A stretch of DNA of 64,000 bases from Martelella sp. NC20 (GTDB lineage Bacteria > Pseudomonadota > Alphaproteobacteria > Rhizobiales > Rhizobiaceae): positions 124,001 through 188,000 of the forward strand of contig NZ_CP054863.1 in NCBI RefSeq assembly GCF_013459645.1, read 5' to 3'. Position numbers and translations under genes: made by a program. This document shows, in pieces, positions 19,616 through 28,724 of this stretch. Position 1 is the first letter of the stretch, and the number at the start of each line of letters is the position of its first letter. Below the pieces are notes generated by a model. That model made no database searches, had not been told where the DNA came from, and saw only the letters and a program-made list of their open reading frames with translations.

Positions 19616-20515
19616 ATGAATGATTTCGAACGCCTACCCATAGACAGCGATCTGCTGAGGACATTTCTGACAATCGCCAAGTGCGGAAACCTGACAGTGG
19701 CCGCCGGCCGGCTCAACCGCACGCAGTCGGCCATCAGCGTGCAGCTGCGCAAGCTTGAGACCGGGCTTGGGGTCACCTTGTTCACTCGAACGTCCAAAGG
19801 GATGGCGCTGACCGCTGCCGGAGAAAAACTGCTGCCGAAGGCCAGTTCGATCCTGGCCGACATCAGGCAGGCGAGTGCACTTTTCACCAACCCGCTGAGC
19901 GGCTCCATTCGTGTCGGGATTCCGGACGATTTTGACGAATTCGTGCTGGAACGGGCGCTGACAGGCTTTGCGCGGGCGCATCCAGGTGTCGAAGTTCAGG
20001 CAACCTCGGGCTGTACATCACGGTATCCTTTCGCAGTCGCCGACGGGGCATTGGATATTGCCGTTTGCTCTGGCCTTAATAACCGGCACGGCGTCACGCT
20101 TGGCCTTGAAATCGCGGTTTGGGCTGCTCGGAAAGACGCACGGATTATCGGGGCAAATCCCGTGCCCCTGGCGATTCTGGACCGAAACTGCTGGTGGCGG
20201 GATCTGCCGGCACGATCACTGGAGGCAGTGGGGCGAGAGTATTCGGTTGCCTTCCGCAGCAGCAGTTTCGCAAGTCTCAGGGCCGTGATCCGGGCAGGAT
20301 TTGCCATCGGTGTTGTTCCGATCTCCTGCGTGGACGAGTGTACCGTGATCCTGTCGGATGCCGACGGCTTTCCCGGCCTGCCCACGTTCCGACGTTCGAT
20401 CCTGATTGCTGCCGATGCGCCGGAAAATCTGACGGGCGCAATGGCCGAGGCGATCAGGAATGCGCGAAATGAGCAACTTGAATCGCCCCGGGTCTGTCGA
20501 AGACCGTTGACCTAA
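19616..20515 (+). CDS. LysR family transcriptional regulator
   Basis: 299 residues: winged helix near residues 10-70 (LLRTFLTIAKCGNLTVAAGRLNRTQSAISVQLRKLE), then the periplasmic-binding-like effector domain. It is divergent from the TSUP exporter with 79 bases between starts, the usual LysR-target arrangement. The last residues and the stop (CRRPLT, TAA) fall at the start of a 91-bp perfect hairpin, so the natural C-terminus may have been altered by that element's insertion. Confidence 0.87.
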   Translation: MNDFERLPIDSDLLRTFLTIAKCGNLTVAAGRLNRTQSAISVQLRKLETGLGVTLFTRTSKGMALTAAGEKLLPKASSILADIRQASALFTNPLSGSIRVGIPDDFDEFVLERALTGFARAHPGVEVQATSGCTSRYPFAVADGALDIAVCSGLNNRHGVTLGLEIAVWAARKDARIIGANPVPLAILDRNCWWRDLPARSLEAVGREYSVAFRSSSFASLRAVIRAGFAIGVVPISCVDECTVILSDADGFPGLPTFRRSILIAADAPENLTGAMAEAIRNARNEQLESPRVCRRPLT

Positions 20516-20596
20516 TGGGATGCTCCTTCTTCCCACCTCGAACGCGGCTATCGTCGCGGGCGGATGATGGAAGAAGGAGCATCCCATTAGGTCAAC
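20506..20596. repeat. 91-bp element with 28-bp perfect inverted repeats
   Basis: GTTGACCTAATGGGATGCTC and eight further bases at 20506-20533 are exactly complementary to 20569-20596, around a 35-bp centre. It carries the LysR stop codon in its left arm and abuts an IS3-type orfA remnant. Too long and perfect for an ordinary terminator; it could be a MITE or two fused ends of one IS in opposite orientation. Confidence 0.7.
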
Positions 20597-20636
20597 GTCA
20601 ACTTAAGTTAGGCTGACGGTTATAACAAAAAGCAAA

Positions 20637-20798
20637 ATGGAAAATCGCTGCTCTCCAGAGGTCCGCGCCCGCGCGGTCAGAATGGTGCTTGAGCATCAAG
20701 GCTCATACGAAACGCAGGCGATCGCGGCCATTGTACCCAAGATTGGCTGTATTCCCCGGACCTTGAGCGGGTGGGTCAAGCATGGCGAGAGGTGTTGA
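20637..20798 (+). pseudogene. IS3-family OrfA fragment
   Basis: 53-codon frame [20 protein letters not shown], then [23 protein letters not shown] and stop. This is the helix-turn-helix N-terminal part of IS3-type OrfA (IS51/IS407-like). The end of OrfA and all of OrfB, which carries the DDE catalytic domain, are missing. Confidence 0.75.
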
Positions 20799-20831
20799 TT
20801 TCCACCCAGAAGTGATGGGTGGAGATCAATA
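20794..20831. terminator. Hairpin after the IS3 fragment
   Basis: TTGATTTCCACCCA / TGGGTGGAGATCAA, a 14-bp stem with one mismatch and a 7-nt loop (GAAGTGA). No T-run follows. It may belong to the IS remnant. Confidence 0.4.
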
Positions 20832-21012
20832 ATCACCGAAGGGAAAGTCCTTTCTTACAGTTGTTCGACAGGTTCTTTGAAATGTAGAGGCGTCCTTGGG
20901 GACTGCAGAACGGAGAAATCTTGCGGAGGACCGACTTCAGTTTAGTGTTACTGAACTGTTCGCGTGAAGATTTCTTTCTACATTTCTGCTTCCGCAGTCA
21001 ATTGGGTCTTTC

Positions 21013-21645
21013 TCACCGTCTGGCAACCACCAGGCAATCTATCGCCACGCGTTGCCCAACCTGTCTTTTTTGCCGCTTCGCTTTCAGGATATCCAGCCTG
21101 TCGTCGATTGCCTGCGCGATCTTCTCGGGACCGTATAGCAAATCAGGTCTCTGCGGGCCGCCAAAACCTTCCATAGGATTGGTTTCATCATGAGCTAGCA
21201 GGATAAACGTCCCTCCCGTTCTCACAGCTTGCGTTGCAGATGTCACAACCGATTCCATGTCGTGCCAGGGAAGATGTAGGTACATCATGATAACAAGGTC
21301 GTAGCCGCCTGTTTCTGGCATGTAAGTGGTAACATCCGCAGTTTCGAAACTCATACGGTCTGCCATCCCCCTGTCCCCAGCAAACCCTCGGGCCTTTTCC
21401 AGAGCCACTGAAGAAAAATCCACCGCCGTCACCGCCCAGCCTTGCTGCGCAAGCCAAAGCGCATTCCGGCCCTCGCCAGCTGCAATGTCAAGCGCCCGCC
21501 CGGACGCTAGATGCGCAGCATGTTCGACAAGGGCAGCACTTGGTTCCGACTTCCAAATCAAATCTTTGCGGTCGTACCGGAGATTCCACTCGGCTTCGGT
21601 CAGGGTCGGTTGACGCATGTTTTTCATCCAATCATTCAGCTTCAT
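21013..21645 (-). CDS. Class I SAM methyltransferase (TehB-like)
   Basis: 210 residues with the sequence order of TehB/thiopurine-type methyltransferases: WNLRYDRKDLIWKSEPSAAL near the start, motif I RALDIAAGEGRNALWLAQQG, motif II AVDFSSVALEKA, then FETADVTTYMPETGGYDLVIMMYLHLP and GGTFILLAHDETNP. Relatives methylate tellurite, selenite, thiols or small oxyanions, giving resistance; the substrate here is unproven. Start could be the ATG at 21645 or one of two later Met codons. Divergent from a LysR gene at 21782. Confidence 0.78.
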   Translation of the reverse strand: MKLNDWMKNMRQPTLTEAEWNLRYDRKDLIWKSEPSAALVEHAAHLASGRALDIAAGEGRNALWLAQQGWAVTAVDFSSVALEKARGFAGDRGMADRMSFETADVTTYMPETGGYDLVIMMYLHLPWHDMESVVTSATQAVRTGGTFILLAHDETNPMEGFGGPQRPDLLYGPEKIAQAIDDRLDILKAKRQKRQVGQRVAIDCLVVARR

Positions 21646-21781
21646 TGACAGGCAGCCAGCGGTGTTGCGGCGCCTGCCTAGCCTATTGGCAGATAGAAAA
21701 GTGCGGAAGACGCACGAAGATCATGATTTACATGCACCAGACGCCTTCCCTCAACGGCAAGACGCAGTTATGTGAGACGCT

Positions 21782-22684
21782 ATGAAAAGCCCCGATCTGA
21801 GCCTGCTGGTCGCGCTACAGGTTCTCCTTGAAACGCAGAGCGTTGCTGAATCTGCCCGACGGCTTGAGCTAAGCCCGTCGGCAATGAGCCGCACCCTCAG
21901 TCGCCTTAGGGAGACAACGGGTGATCCCTTGCTTGTGCGCTTGGGCCGGGGCTTCGTTCCAACCCCCAGGGCCGAAGACATCATGACCCGGATCGCTCCG
22001 CTTGTGCAGGATGCGACGGCATTGCTGAATCCGCAAGAAGTCGGTGACGTTCACACCCTCGAACGGATTTTTGTTCTAAGCACTGCCGATGGATTTGTAG
22101 AGAATTTCGGACCACAGCTGAATGCGAAGATCCGACAAACGGCCCCGAAAGTCGTGCTTCACTTCGTACAGAAGACCGAGACCGGGGCGCGATGCCTTCA
22201 AGATGGCGGGATCGATCTAGAGACTGGCGTTATTGGTGGCAACACCCCGCCCGACCTGCGCACCCGATCACTGTTTAATGATCGGTTCATCGCTACCGTG
22301 CGCGAAGGGCATCCACTTTGTCAGGGTAACTTGACGCCAGATCGATTTACCGCATTCGATCACGTCGAAGTCCACAAGCATCTGCCGAAAGGCGTCCGCC
22401 ACGCCGGGACAATTGACGACAGACTGAACGAGCTGGGCTTGCAGCGCAACATTGTCATGGTGGTTGGCGGCTTTGCCACCGCACTCTCGATGGCGCGGCA
22501 GTCAGATCTGGTGGCGACAGTACCCGAACAGCACACAAACAACCTGCGGGCGGGTCTGGTCGCACTTGAACTGCCGTTCGAGCCAGTTAGCGTCACGATT
22601 TCAATGCTTTGGCACCCGCGCATGGATGCCGACCCCGCGCATCAGTGGCTTCGGGGCCAGGTCTGTGCCCTTTGCTCGGCGTGA
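21782..22684 (+). CDS. LysR family transcriptional regulator
   Basis: 300 residues. Helix-turn-helix in LSLLVALQVLLETQSVAESARRLELSPSAMSRTLSRLRE, the NodD/LeuO-like subgroup, then the effector domain. The 136-base gap to the divergent methyltransferase probably holds its binding site. The ABC importer starts 217 bases downstream on the same strand, so either neighbour could be the target. Confidence 0.85.
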   Translation: MKSPDLSLLVALQVLLETQSVAESARRLELSPSAMSRTLSRLRETTGDPLLVRLGRGFVPTPRAEDIMTRIAPLVQDATALLNPQEVGDVHTLERIFVLSTADGFVENFGPQLNAKIRQTAPKVVLHFVQKTETGARCLQDGGIDLETGVIGGNTPPDLRTRSLFNDRFIATVREGHPLCQGNLTPDRFTAFDHVEVHKHLPKGVRHAGTIDDRLNELGLQRNIVMVVGGFATALSMARQSDLVATVPEQHTNNLRAGLVALELPFEPVSVTISMLWHPRMDADPAHQWLRGQVCALCSA

Positions 22685-22901
22685 TCCTCTGGCCCATTCG
22701 GGCAACCCCTGCACCAAACGCATGGCTCACGTGCAAGCCGTGCAGCTTCCTCCCGGCCACAAAAGATGACAAAAACAATCTGGAATAACGGTCAACTTCG
22801 GCCTTTCGTCATCAAATCGGGGCGCAGGCGTCTAGCGAAGCCATAGCGCGGTCGAAGGCCGTGCCTCGTACATCGGAACCCGACACGAAGGAGAATGTGT
22901 C

Positions 22902-24443
22902 ATGATCTTTGTGCGTCTGTTGGGATGGGTCTTCGTCATGTTGCTGCCCGGCGGCCTGGTCGCGGCGGATGAACCGACCCGCGCCGTGATCGCCGACGAT
23001 CGAGCTGAATGGGGCCAGCCAGCCCCTTACCTCCACCAAATGAGCGGCCCGGGATATGTCTGGATGACCTTTCTTTTCGACACGCTGATCGGGCAAGACG
23101 ATACCGGCGCGCCGGTGTCGGCTCTGGCCACAGATTGGTCGGTTTCACCGGACGGGCTTATCTATCAGGTCAATTTGAACAGCCAGGCTCTTTGGCACGA
23201 TGGCGAAACCGTGACAACGGCTGACGTTGTCTTCACCTTCGATTATGTGCAGCGCCATCCCCATCCGTTCGTGTCGCTGGCAGACGTTTCCAGTGTCAGC
23301 GCGTCCGCCGATACCGTGCGTATCACCCTGTCCCGTCCGGATCCCGGATTTCTGTCGGATGTCCTGATGTCTCTGCCCATCCTGCCAGAGCACATCTATT
23401 CCGGCATTGCCAATCCACGCGATTTCGTCGACGCCACTGCTCTGACGGGCAGCGGCCCCTTCATGCTGACCAGTTCGGATCGGGCCCAAGGCAGATACAC
23501 CCTGACGGCAGCCCCGAAATATTATGGAAAGGCTCCGAAATTTGACGAGATTGTTTTTGTCAGGATGGCCGGCGAAGCGGCTCTGAATGCGATGGCCGAG
23601 GGGTGGGTGGATGTCTTTACCTACCTGCCCTGGCACTTGACCGAACGCGCCCGGTCTCTGGGAATCGCGCTTGAAACCGCGCCAAGCAATCACCCGGTTC
23701 GCATCGTATTCAATCACGCCGGGCTGTTTGGCGACCTGGCCGCACGCCAGGCCCTGGCATATAGTCTGGACCGCAATGCGCTGGCCAGAGTCGCCTATGT
23801 CGGCGGAGCCGAAAAGGCGCAGGTCGGATATTTCCAACAGGGCACTGCATGGTTCGACGCGGGCGCGCAACTTGACTATGACATTGATCCGCAGCGCGCA
23901 GTCGCGCTGTTTGCGGCCGCCGGGCTGACCCGAACCAAAGACGGCTTGCGCAGTTCGTCCGGGGACGACCTGCGCCTGCGGCTGATCACCGATGGGCGCC
24001 AGGAACGGGTGGCAATCGTCTTGTCAGAGCACTTGGAGACCATCGGTTTCGACGTGGACCTGCGCGTTCTGGAACGTGGCGCCCTGCAGGCCGCCGCCGC
24101 CGGAGATGACTTTGACCTGGCTTTGCTGACAACCAGCACGATCGGCGATCCCGGCGACCTGGCCTCCAAGATCTTCGGCGATGACTGGCGCAGTGACGGC
24201 TATCCGCAGGATGATCGCCTGCAAGAGGTCATCAGAGCGCAGGCCACCGAAACCGACCCGATCGCCCGAGCTGCGCTTCTGGCCGAATTCCAACGGCTGT
24301 ATTCCGAACAGTTGCCATCGCTGATGCTGGTCAATCCCACCTGGGTTACGCCGCATAGTGACCGCATCGCGCCCAGGTTCTTTCCCGATGGTATCGCAAT
24401 GGGCATTCCGGTGTCGCTGCACAAACCCGCCTTCACCCGCTGA
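22902..24443 (+). CDS. ABC importer substrate-binding protein, peptide/nickel family (SBP_bac_5)
   Basis: 513 residues with GAAGGAG before the ATG. A Sec signal ends near VAADE. The family 5 signature is clear: LATDWSVSPDGLIYQVNLNSQALWHDGETVTTADVVFTFDYV and GSGPFMLTSS. These periplasmic proteins bind oligopeptides, nickel or nickel-chelates, opines or antimicrobial peptides. First gene of a four-gene importer with overlapping or closely spaced genes to 27778. Ligand not predictable by eye. Confidence 0.88.
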   Translation: MIFVRLLGWVFVMLLPGGLVAADEPTRAVIADDRAEWGQPAPYLHQMSGPGYVWMTFLFDTLIGQDDTGAPVSALATDWSVSPDGLIYQVNLNSQALWHDGETVTTADVVFTFDYVQRHPHPFVSLADVSSVSASADTVRITLSRPDPGFLSDVLMSLPILPEHIYSGIANPRDFVDATALTGSGPFMLTSSDRAQGRYTLTAAPKYYGKAPKFDEIVFVRMAGEAALNAMAEGWVDVFTYLPWHLTERARSLGIALETAPSNHPVRIVFNHAGLFGDLAARQALAYSLDRNALARVAYVGGAEKAQVGYFQQGTAWFDAGAQLDYDIDPQRAVALFAAAGLTRTKDGLRSSSGDDLRLRLITDGRQERVAIVLSEHLETIGFDVDLRVLERGALQAAAAGDDFDLALLTTSTIGDPGDLASKIFGDDWRSDGYPQDDRLQEVIRAQATETDPIARAALLAEFQRLYSEQLPSLMLVNPTWVTPHSDRIAPRFFPDGIAMGIPVSLHKPAFTR

Positions 24444-24451
24444 TCCCGGAC

Positions 24452-25441
24452 ATGCGGCTGTTTCACGGTACCTTCGCAAAGCTCCTGATCGCGAGATTTC
24501 TGCAGCGCATTCTCGTCTTCATGGCTCTGCTTGTGCTCATGTCACTTCTTCCCCGGCTTTTGCCGGGGGATGCAATGTCACTCCTGCTGGAAAGCCCTGC
24601 GTCATTTTCGCTGAAGCAGGCGGAAATCCGGACGCTTGAAAGGCAATTCGGCCTGTACACCAGCTTACCCGCGTCTGTGTGGGGCGACATTACGTCGATA
24701 CTTGGCGGTGATCTTGGTGTCTCGCGCCTTTACGGTCGCCCCGTCACCGAGGTTATCGCGGCGTCGTTTCCCTGGACTGCCCTGTTGATACTTGGTGCGA
24801 TTCCGCTGTTTCTGGTCACCGGTGTCGGCCTTGCGATCGAAGGCGGACGAAAACCGGGCAGCCGACCGGATCGGTTTCTGACGGTTGTGATGACCGTCCT
24901 TGCGGCTCTGCCCCCATTTGCGGCAGCATCAGTACTTGTGCTGTTCTTCGCGGTGGCGTTTCCCATATTACCGGCCTCGGGAGCAGGGTCGTTGATTCCA
25001 CCCGATGACGCCATTCAACGCGGTCTCGACATCGCCCGTCACGCAATCCTGCCGGTCATCGCATTGGCCCTGCACGAGGTGACGCGGTATTTCTTTGTTC
25101 TGCGCGCTGACATGCAGCTTCTGACCCGGCAACCTTTCGTTCAATCGGCGCTGATACGCGGCGTTTCAGGGCTGCGGGAACGCCGGGATTACTATCTGCG
25201 AAATCTGATGGCGGCGATCGTCGCAAGGCTCGGGCATTCGATTTCAACCCTGTTTTCAGCGGTGCTGTTCGTTGAGGTGACATTCTCTTATCCCGGCATC
25301 GGCCTTGTTGCCTATCAGGCGATCTTGGACCGAGACTATGTATTGCTGGAAGGCACCGTTGCCGTCATCGCGGTGATCGTTCTTCTGTTGAACTGGGTGC
25401 TGGATGTCGCGTCCTTCGCGCTGGCCCGGACCGTGCAATGA
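24452..25441 (+). CDS. ABC importer permease, DppB/NikB-like
   Basis: 329 residues starting eight bases after the binding-protein stop. N-terminal helix LQRILVFMALLVLMSLLPRLLPGDAM, a periplasmic loop, then five helices with an EAA-type loop (GVSGLRERRDYYLRNLMAAIVARLG). The C-terminal VTFSYPGIGLVAYQAILDRDY is diagnostic of DppB permeases. Its stop overlaps the next start (ATGA). Confidence 0.88.
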   Translation: MRLFHGTFAKLLIARFLQRILVFMALLVLMSLLPRLLPGDAMSLLLESPASFSLKQAEIRTLERQFGLYTSLPASVWGDITSILGGDLGVSRLYGRPVTEVIAASFPWTALLILGAIPLFLVTGVGLAIEGGRKPGSRPDRFLTVVMTVLAALPPFAAASVLVLFFAVAFPILPASGAGSLIPPDDAIQRGLDIARHAILPVIALALHEVTRYFFVLRADMQLLTRQPFVQSALIRGVSGLRERRDYYLRNLMAAIVARLGHSISTLFSAVLFVEVTFSYPGIGLVAYQAILDRDYVLLEGTVAVIAVIVLLLNWVLDVASFALARTVQ

Positions 25442-26268
25442 CGATGACAGACAGCGCCCTGATCAAAGCCCCCCGGAAAACCGTGATCGTCACCCTTGCC
25501 GCGATCGCGTTGATTACGGTTGCGATCGTTCCGCCCGACTATGCAACCTCGGAACACAGCCTGATGCCTCCGGGTATCGGGTACCTGCTGGGCACGAACG
25601 ACCTGGGCCAGTCCGTTCTGGCCGGTCTTGTCCGGGCTGCGCCCATGTCAATTGCCATTTCGCTTGCAGCAGGGGGCGGCGCCACGGGACTGGCTGTCTG
25701 CGCCGCAGGTCTGATAGCACTGGCCGGGCGCCGCAGCGGTCAAGGCTTGCTTGGTCTGATTGATCTGCTTCAGATCGTGCCCTCGGTTCTGATCCTTCTT
25801 CTGATCGCCAGCTGGTATCAGCCCGATTTCCTTGGCATCGTCATCGTTCTGATCTTCACCACCTGGCACGACGACGTGCGCGTGCTTCGTGCGTTGATGG
25901 AACGCGAGAACAATCGAGACAGCACCCGAATGGCGCGGCAGATGGGCGCAAGCCAGGTCTGGTGCCTGCGGTATCACATCGTTCCCGGCCTGCGCGGCCC
26001 ACTGAAGGCTCTTTATGCGCAGAATTGTCTTCAGGCCGGGATGAGAGCCGCGGGGCTGGGGTTTCTGGGCCTGACCGATCCCCGGCTTCTGACCTGGGGC
26101 CGAATGATGAATGACGGTCTTGATTATCTGCACGGGGTGGCCGCGTTCTGGCTGTTATTGCCGCCGCTCGGGATGATGTCGATCTTTTTCTTTGGCCTGT
26201 TCACGATGGGTGGACCCCCGGAAACCGGTCTGCTATCCGACCTGCAACCGGAGATTGCGGATGATTGA
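25438..26268 (+). CDS. ABC importer permease, DppC/NikC-like
   Basis: 276 residues, start overlapping the previous stop. GYLLGTNDLGQSVLAGLVRAAPMSIAISLA matches the 'GTD-GRD-SRL--G-R-SL' stretch of DppC permeases. The EAA loop is RQMGASQVWCLRYHIVPGLRGPL and the end LGFLGLTDPRLLTWGRMMNDG is typical. It overlaps the ATPase start by eight bases. Confidence 0.88.
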   Translation: MTMTDSALIKAPRKTVIVTLAAIALITVAIVPPDYATSEHSLMPPGIGYLLGTNDLGQSVLAGLVRAAPMSIAISLAAGGGATGLAVCAAGLIALAGRRSGQGLLGLIDLLQIVPSVLILLLIASWYQPDFLGIVIVLIFTTWHDDVRVLRALMERENNRDSTRMARQMGASQVWCLRYHIVPGLRGPLKALYAQNCLQAGMRAAGLGFLGLTDPRLLTWGRMMNDGLDYLHGVAAFWLLLPPLGMMSIFFFGLFTMGGPPETGLLSDLQPEIADD

Positions 26269-27778
26269 CATACGCGGGCTTGGCCTGTCCTTTGGCCACC
26301 AGACCATCTTCGACGGTCTCGATCTGTACGTCAGGCAAGGCGAAACAGTCGCATTGATTGGGCCGTCGGGTGCAGGGAAAAGCACCCTCGTGAACCTGCT
26401 GGTGGGTCAGGGGATCCTCACGGTCGGACAAAAACCCCGGCAGGGTCTCAGTAGCCGGCGGCCTGTCTCAGGGCGCATTCACGTTGCTGGGGTGGACATG
26501 ATGTCGGCGCTGCCCCGTAGCCTGCAACAGCTCCGGCGCACAGTCGTATCGGTTGTCCCGCAAAGGCTGGGCGGATCCCTGAATCCCCATCTGACCCTGC
26601 GTCAGCATCTGGGTGAAGCCGCATGGCTGGCTGGTTTCGATGCAAGAGAAATTGAACCGATTGCCACGTGCGTCGGGCTGGCCCCACGTCTGCTTGACTG
26701 TCGATCGGCCGAACTGAGCGGTGGCCAGATTCAGCGCGCTCTGCTTGGTATCGCTCTTGTACGCCGACCGCGAGTCCTGTTGCTGGACGAACCGACCTCG
26801 GCCCTTGATACAGCGTCGCGTGCCGAAATCCTTGAAGCCATCCAAGAGACCCGCCCCGAGACGGCCACCCTTGTCGTCACACATGATCTGCACGTCGCAA
26901 CTGCATTGGCCGACCGGATAGTGACCCTGGATCAGGGAAGGATCACAAAAACCCCGATTGTGCCCGCTGTCGGGCGGACGTGCCAACCGCGCCCGTGTCG
27001 GCCCCTTGCCACACGGACTGAGATCCAACGCACAGGCGGGCTTTGGGCATCAAACCTGCACCGAACCTACGCGGGCAGGCCCGTGGTGAACGGCATCGAC
27101 ATAGGTATCCCATGCGGTCGCATCACAGCTGTCCTTGGTCAAAGCGGCGCCGGGAAAAGCACGTTGGCCCGTCTCTTGTCGGGTTTTCAAACGCCAACTT
27201 CGGGCAGCATAGCCTGGCTTGACCCCAAAGGCGCTGACCGAACGGCGCAGCGGGGCCTGGTCCTGCAACATGCGCACCAGTCCATTGCGCCACATTTCAC
27301 AGTACGCCAGGTCCTTGAAGAAGCGTGCTACCTTCGGGCTGAACGCCGGGAATACGATGTCACGCTGATCGCGCGACTGCTGCGATACTTGGGCTTTCCA
27401 GAGCACCGGGCCTTTCTGAACAGGCGCGCCAATACCCTTTCCGGCGGTGAAGCGCAGCGCCTGTCGATCGCCCGCGCTCTTGCCCTCAACCCTGGTCTTC
27501 TGGTCATTGACGAACCCACGTCGGCGCTTGATCCCAGATCCAAAGTCCGTGTTGCGCAGGTGCTACAAGACGTCAAACGCGATGGAGTTGCAGTGATTGT
27601 GTTTACTCACGACGAGGAATTCGCGTTCCGCCACGCGGATCACGCCGGGCTGATGCAGGACGGCCGGCTGGCAACGTTTGAACCGAGCAAAGATGAGATC
27701 TCCCTACTGCAGTTGCAGGCGGCCCTGACGGAACAAGAAGACGCCTGCGGTTTCGAACGGCGGTTTCGACCAACCTGA
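26261..27778 (+). CDS. Fused double ATPase of the peptide/nickel ABC importer
   Basis: 505 residues from ATG 26261, which lies inside the previous gene's end. Two complete nucleotide-binding domains: the first has Walker A GPSGAGKS, signature ELSGGQIQRALLG and Walker B VLLLDEPTS; the second (from about residue 260) has GQSGAGKS, LSGGEAQRLSIARAL and LLVIDEPTS. It replaces the separate DppD and DppF subunits. Both domains look catalytically whole. The oligopeptide C-terminal tail between domains is short and Arg/Cys-rich. Single-chain versions exist in YejF and GsiA, so the fusion itself is known. Confidence 0.9.
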   Translation: MIDIRGLGLSFGHQTIFDGLDLYVRQGETVALIGPSGAGKSTLVNLLVGQGILTVGQKPRQGLSSRRPVSGRIHVAGVDMMSALPRSLQQLRRTVVSVVPQRLGGSLNPHLTLRQHLGEAAWLAGFDAREIEPIATCVGLAPRLLDCRSAELSGGQIQRALLGIALVRRPRVLLLDEPTSALDTASRAEILEAIQETRPETATLVVTHDLHVATALADRIVTLDQGRITKTPIVPAVGRTCQPRPCRPLATRTEIQRTGGLWASNLHRTYAGRPVVNGIDIGIPCGRITAVLGQSGAGKSTLARLLSGFQTPTSGSIAWLDPKGADRTAQRGLVLQHAHQSIAPHFTVRQVLEEACYLRAERREYDVTLIARLLRYLGFPEHRAFLNRRANTLSGGEAQRLSIARALALNPGLLVIDEPTSALDPRSKVRVAQVLQDVKRDGVAVIVFTHDEEFAFRHADHAGLMQDGRLATFEPSKDEISLLQLQAALTEQEDACGFERRFRPT

Positions 27779-27951
27779 CACAGACCCTTGATCGAACCGT
27801 CGCAACACCAGAGACGCACAGGCCCGCCCTACAATCAAAAGCGGCACCTGCCCGATGTCGCGCAGCCATCGGCTGTGACATTCAAGCACTAGAAATACAG
27901 TCTTGATGCAGTACCGAACCTGTATCTCCCTTTTGCGGGAGCGAGTGATCT

Positions 27952-28047
27952 CTATTCCTGAATGATCGCTGTCACCTCAATTTCGACCCGGGCCTCTTCT
28001 GGCGTGAGGCGAGTGTCATTCGGCGCGGCACCCGGGCCCCACACGCT
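27952..28047 (-). pseudogene. RidA/YjgF-family C-terminal fragment
   Basis: Minus-strand frame SVWGPGAAPNDTRLTPEEAR followed by VEIEVTAIIQE and stop matches the C-terminal end of RidA-type enamine deaminases. It is joined, at the coding start of the fragment, to an IS21-type terminal sequence whose outer end is at 28105. A similar but shorter tail follows the inverted copy at 38734. Confidence 0.55.
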
Positions 28048-28105
28048 TTAAATCTTTCAAAGACTTATCGTGCCGATCGGCGTCTAACCCCCATGCCGAT
28101 TTACA
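28048..28105 (-). repeat. IS21-type element end joined to a RidA tail, copy 1
   Basis: Read on the minus strand from 28105: TGTAAATCGGC, 13 bases, GCCGATCGGCACGATAAG, then ctttgaaagatttaa into the RidA tail. The inverted copy at 38676-38768 has the same order and spacing. Confidence 0.7.
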
Positions 28106-28109
28106 CCCA

Positions 28110-28244
28110 AACGTGCTGGAGCAGACGCTGCTTCAACGGGAGGGATACCAGCTTACGCTGCTTTTTATTGCACCTGATGAAATTGAGGATGCGGAAGAGA
28201 TCGAAGCCTTGGAAGAAAGTTGGACACCACGGTTCCGCCGGTAA
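28110..28244 (+). pseudogene. Unidentified 3' gene fragment
   Basis: Plus-strand frame without its own start: NVLEQTLLQREGYQLTLLF, then IAPDEIEDAEEIEALEESW and a stop after TPRFRR. The acidic run looks coding. I do not recognise the family. It adjoins the IS21-type end, so the 5' part was probably lost there. Confidence 0.35.
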
Positions 28245-28560
28245 AACTACCCACTGCGAGACGGAGTTTTAGTCTGAACTCGGTTGCCGTGATAATAGGT
28301 GCTGAGAGGCCACGCATTCGGCCAACGACAACAGATCTACTGATGCGATGGGATGTGAACCGTCGGCACGTCCCTCTATTTTTAATCTATCGGATTCGCT
28401 CAATATTCTCGGCGTAAGCCCAGTTATGAGGTTGGCCGGCGGATTCTGCACATGACCTGATGAAATCGGCGCCAACCAGTGGAAACGACCCTAGCCAACG
28501 CCACTTTCGAGACTGCAGGGTTAAACGCTGCGATGCCACGATGCGCAGAAGGTTGAGGTG
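28245..28560. other. Intergenic stretch without a recognisable gene
   Basis: About 315 bases between the fragment and the IS21-type terminal repeats. No convincing frame or hairpin. Confidence 0.3.
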
Positions 28561-28653
28561 CGGATTCCGAAGTTAACCGGCCGGGTATTCCGATTTGAAG
28601 CCGGCCGCCATTCCGGAATGAAGCCGGCCACGATTCCGATTAATAACCGGCCA
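28561..28653 (+). repeat. Four tandem IS21-type terminal repeats
   Basis: Four units of about 23-25 bp, each with ATTCCG followed by a variable core and CCGGCC (at 28564, 28586, 28610 and 28633). Arrays of such repeats at the ends of IS21-family elements are IstA-binding sites. They directly precede an istA start, which supports that reading. Confidence 0.7.
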
Positions 28654-28724
28654 CCTTGAAGGCATGAGACACCCCCTGGGTCAGCAACTTTGGCATGACT
28701 GTCCTTTTGAACAAAGGAAGCGTG

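Noticed and set aside
28561..28653. Short repeats that could be taken for a small CRISPR array
   Set aside because: The units are contiguous with no unique spacers, vary within each repeat, and lead straight into an istA start; no cas gene is near.
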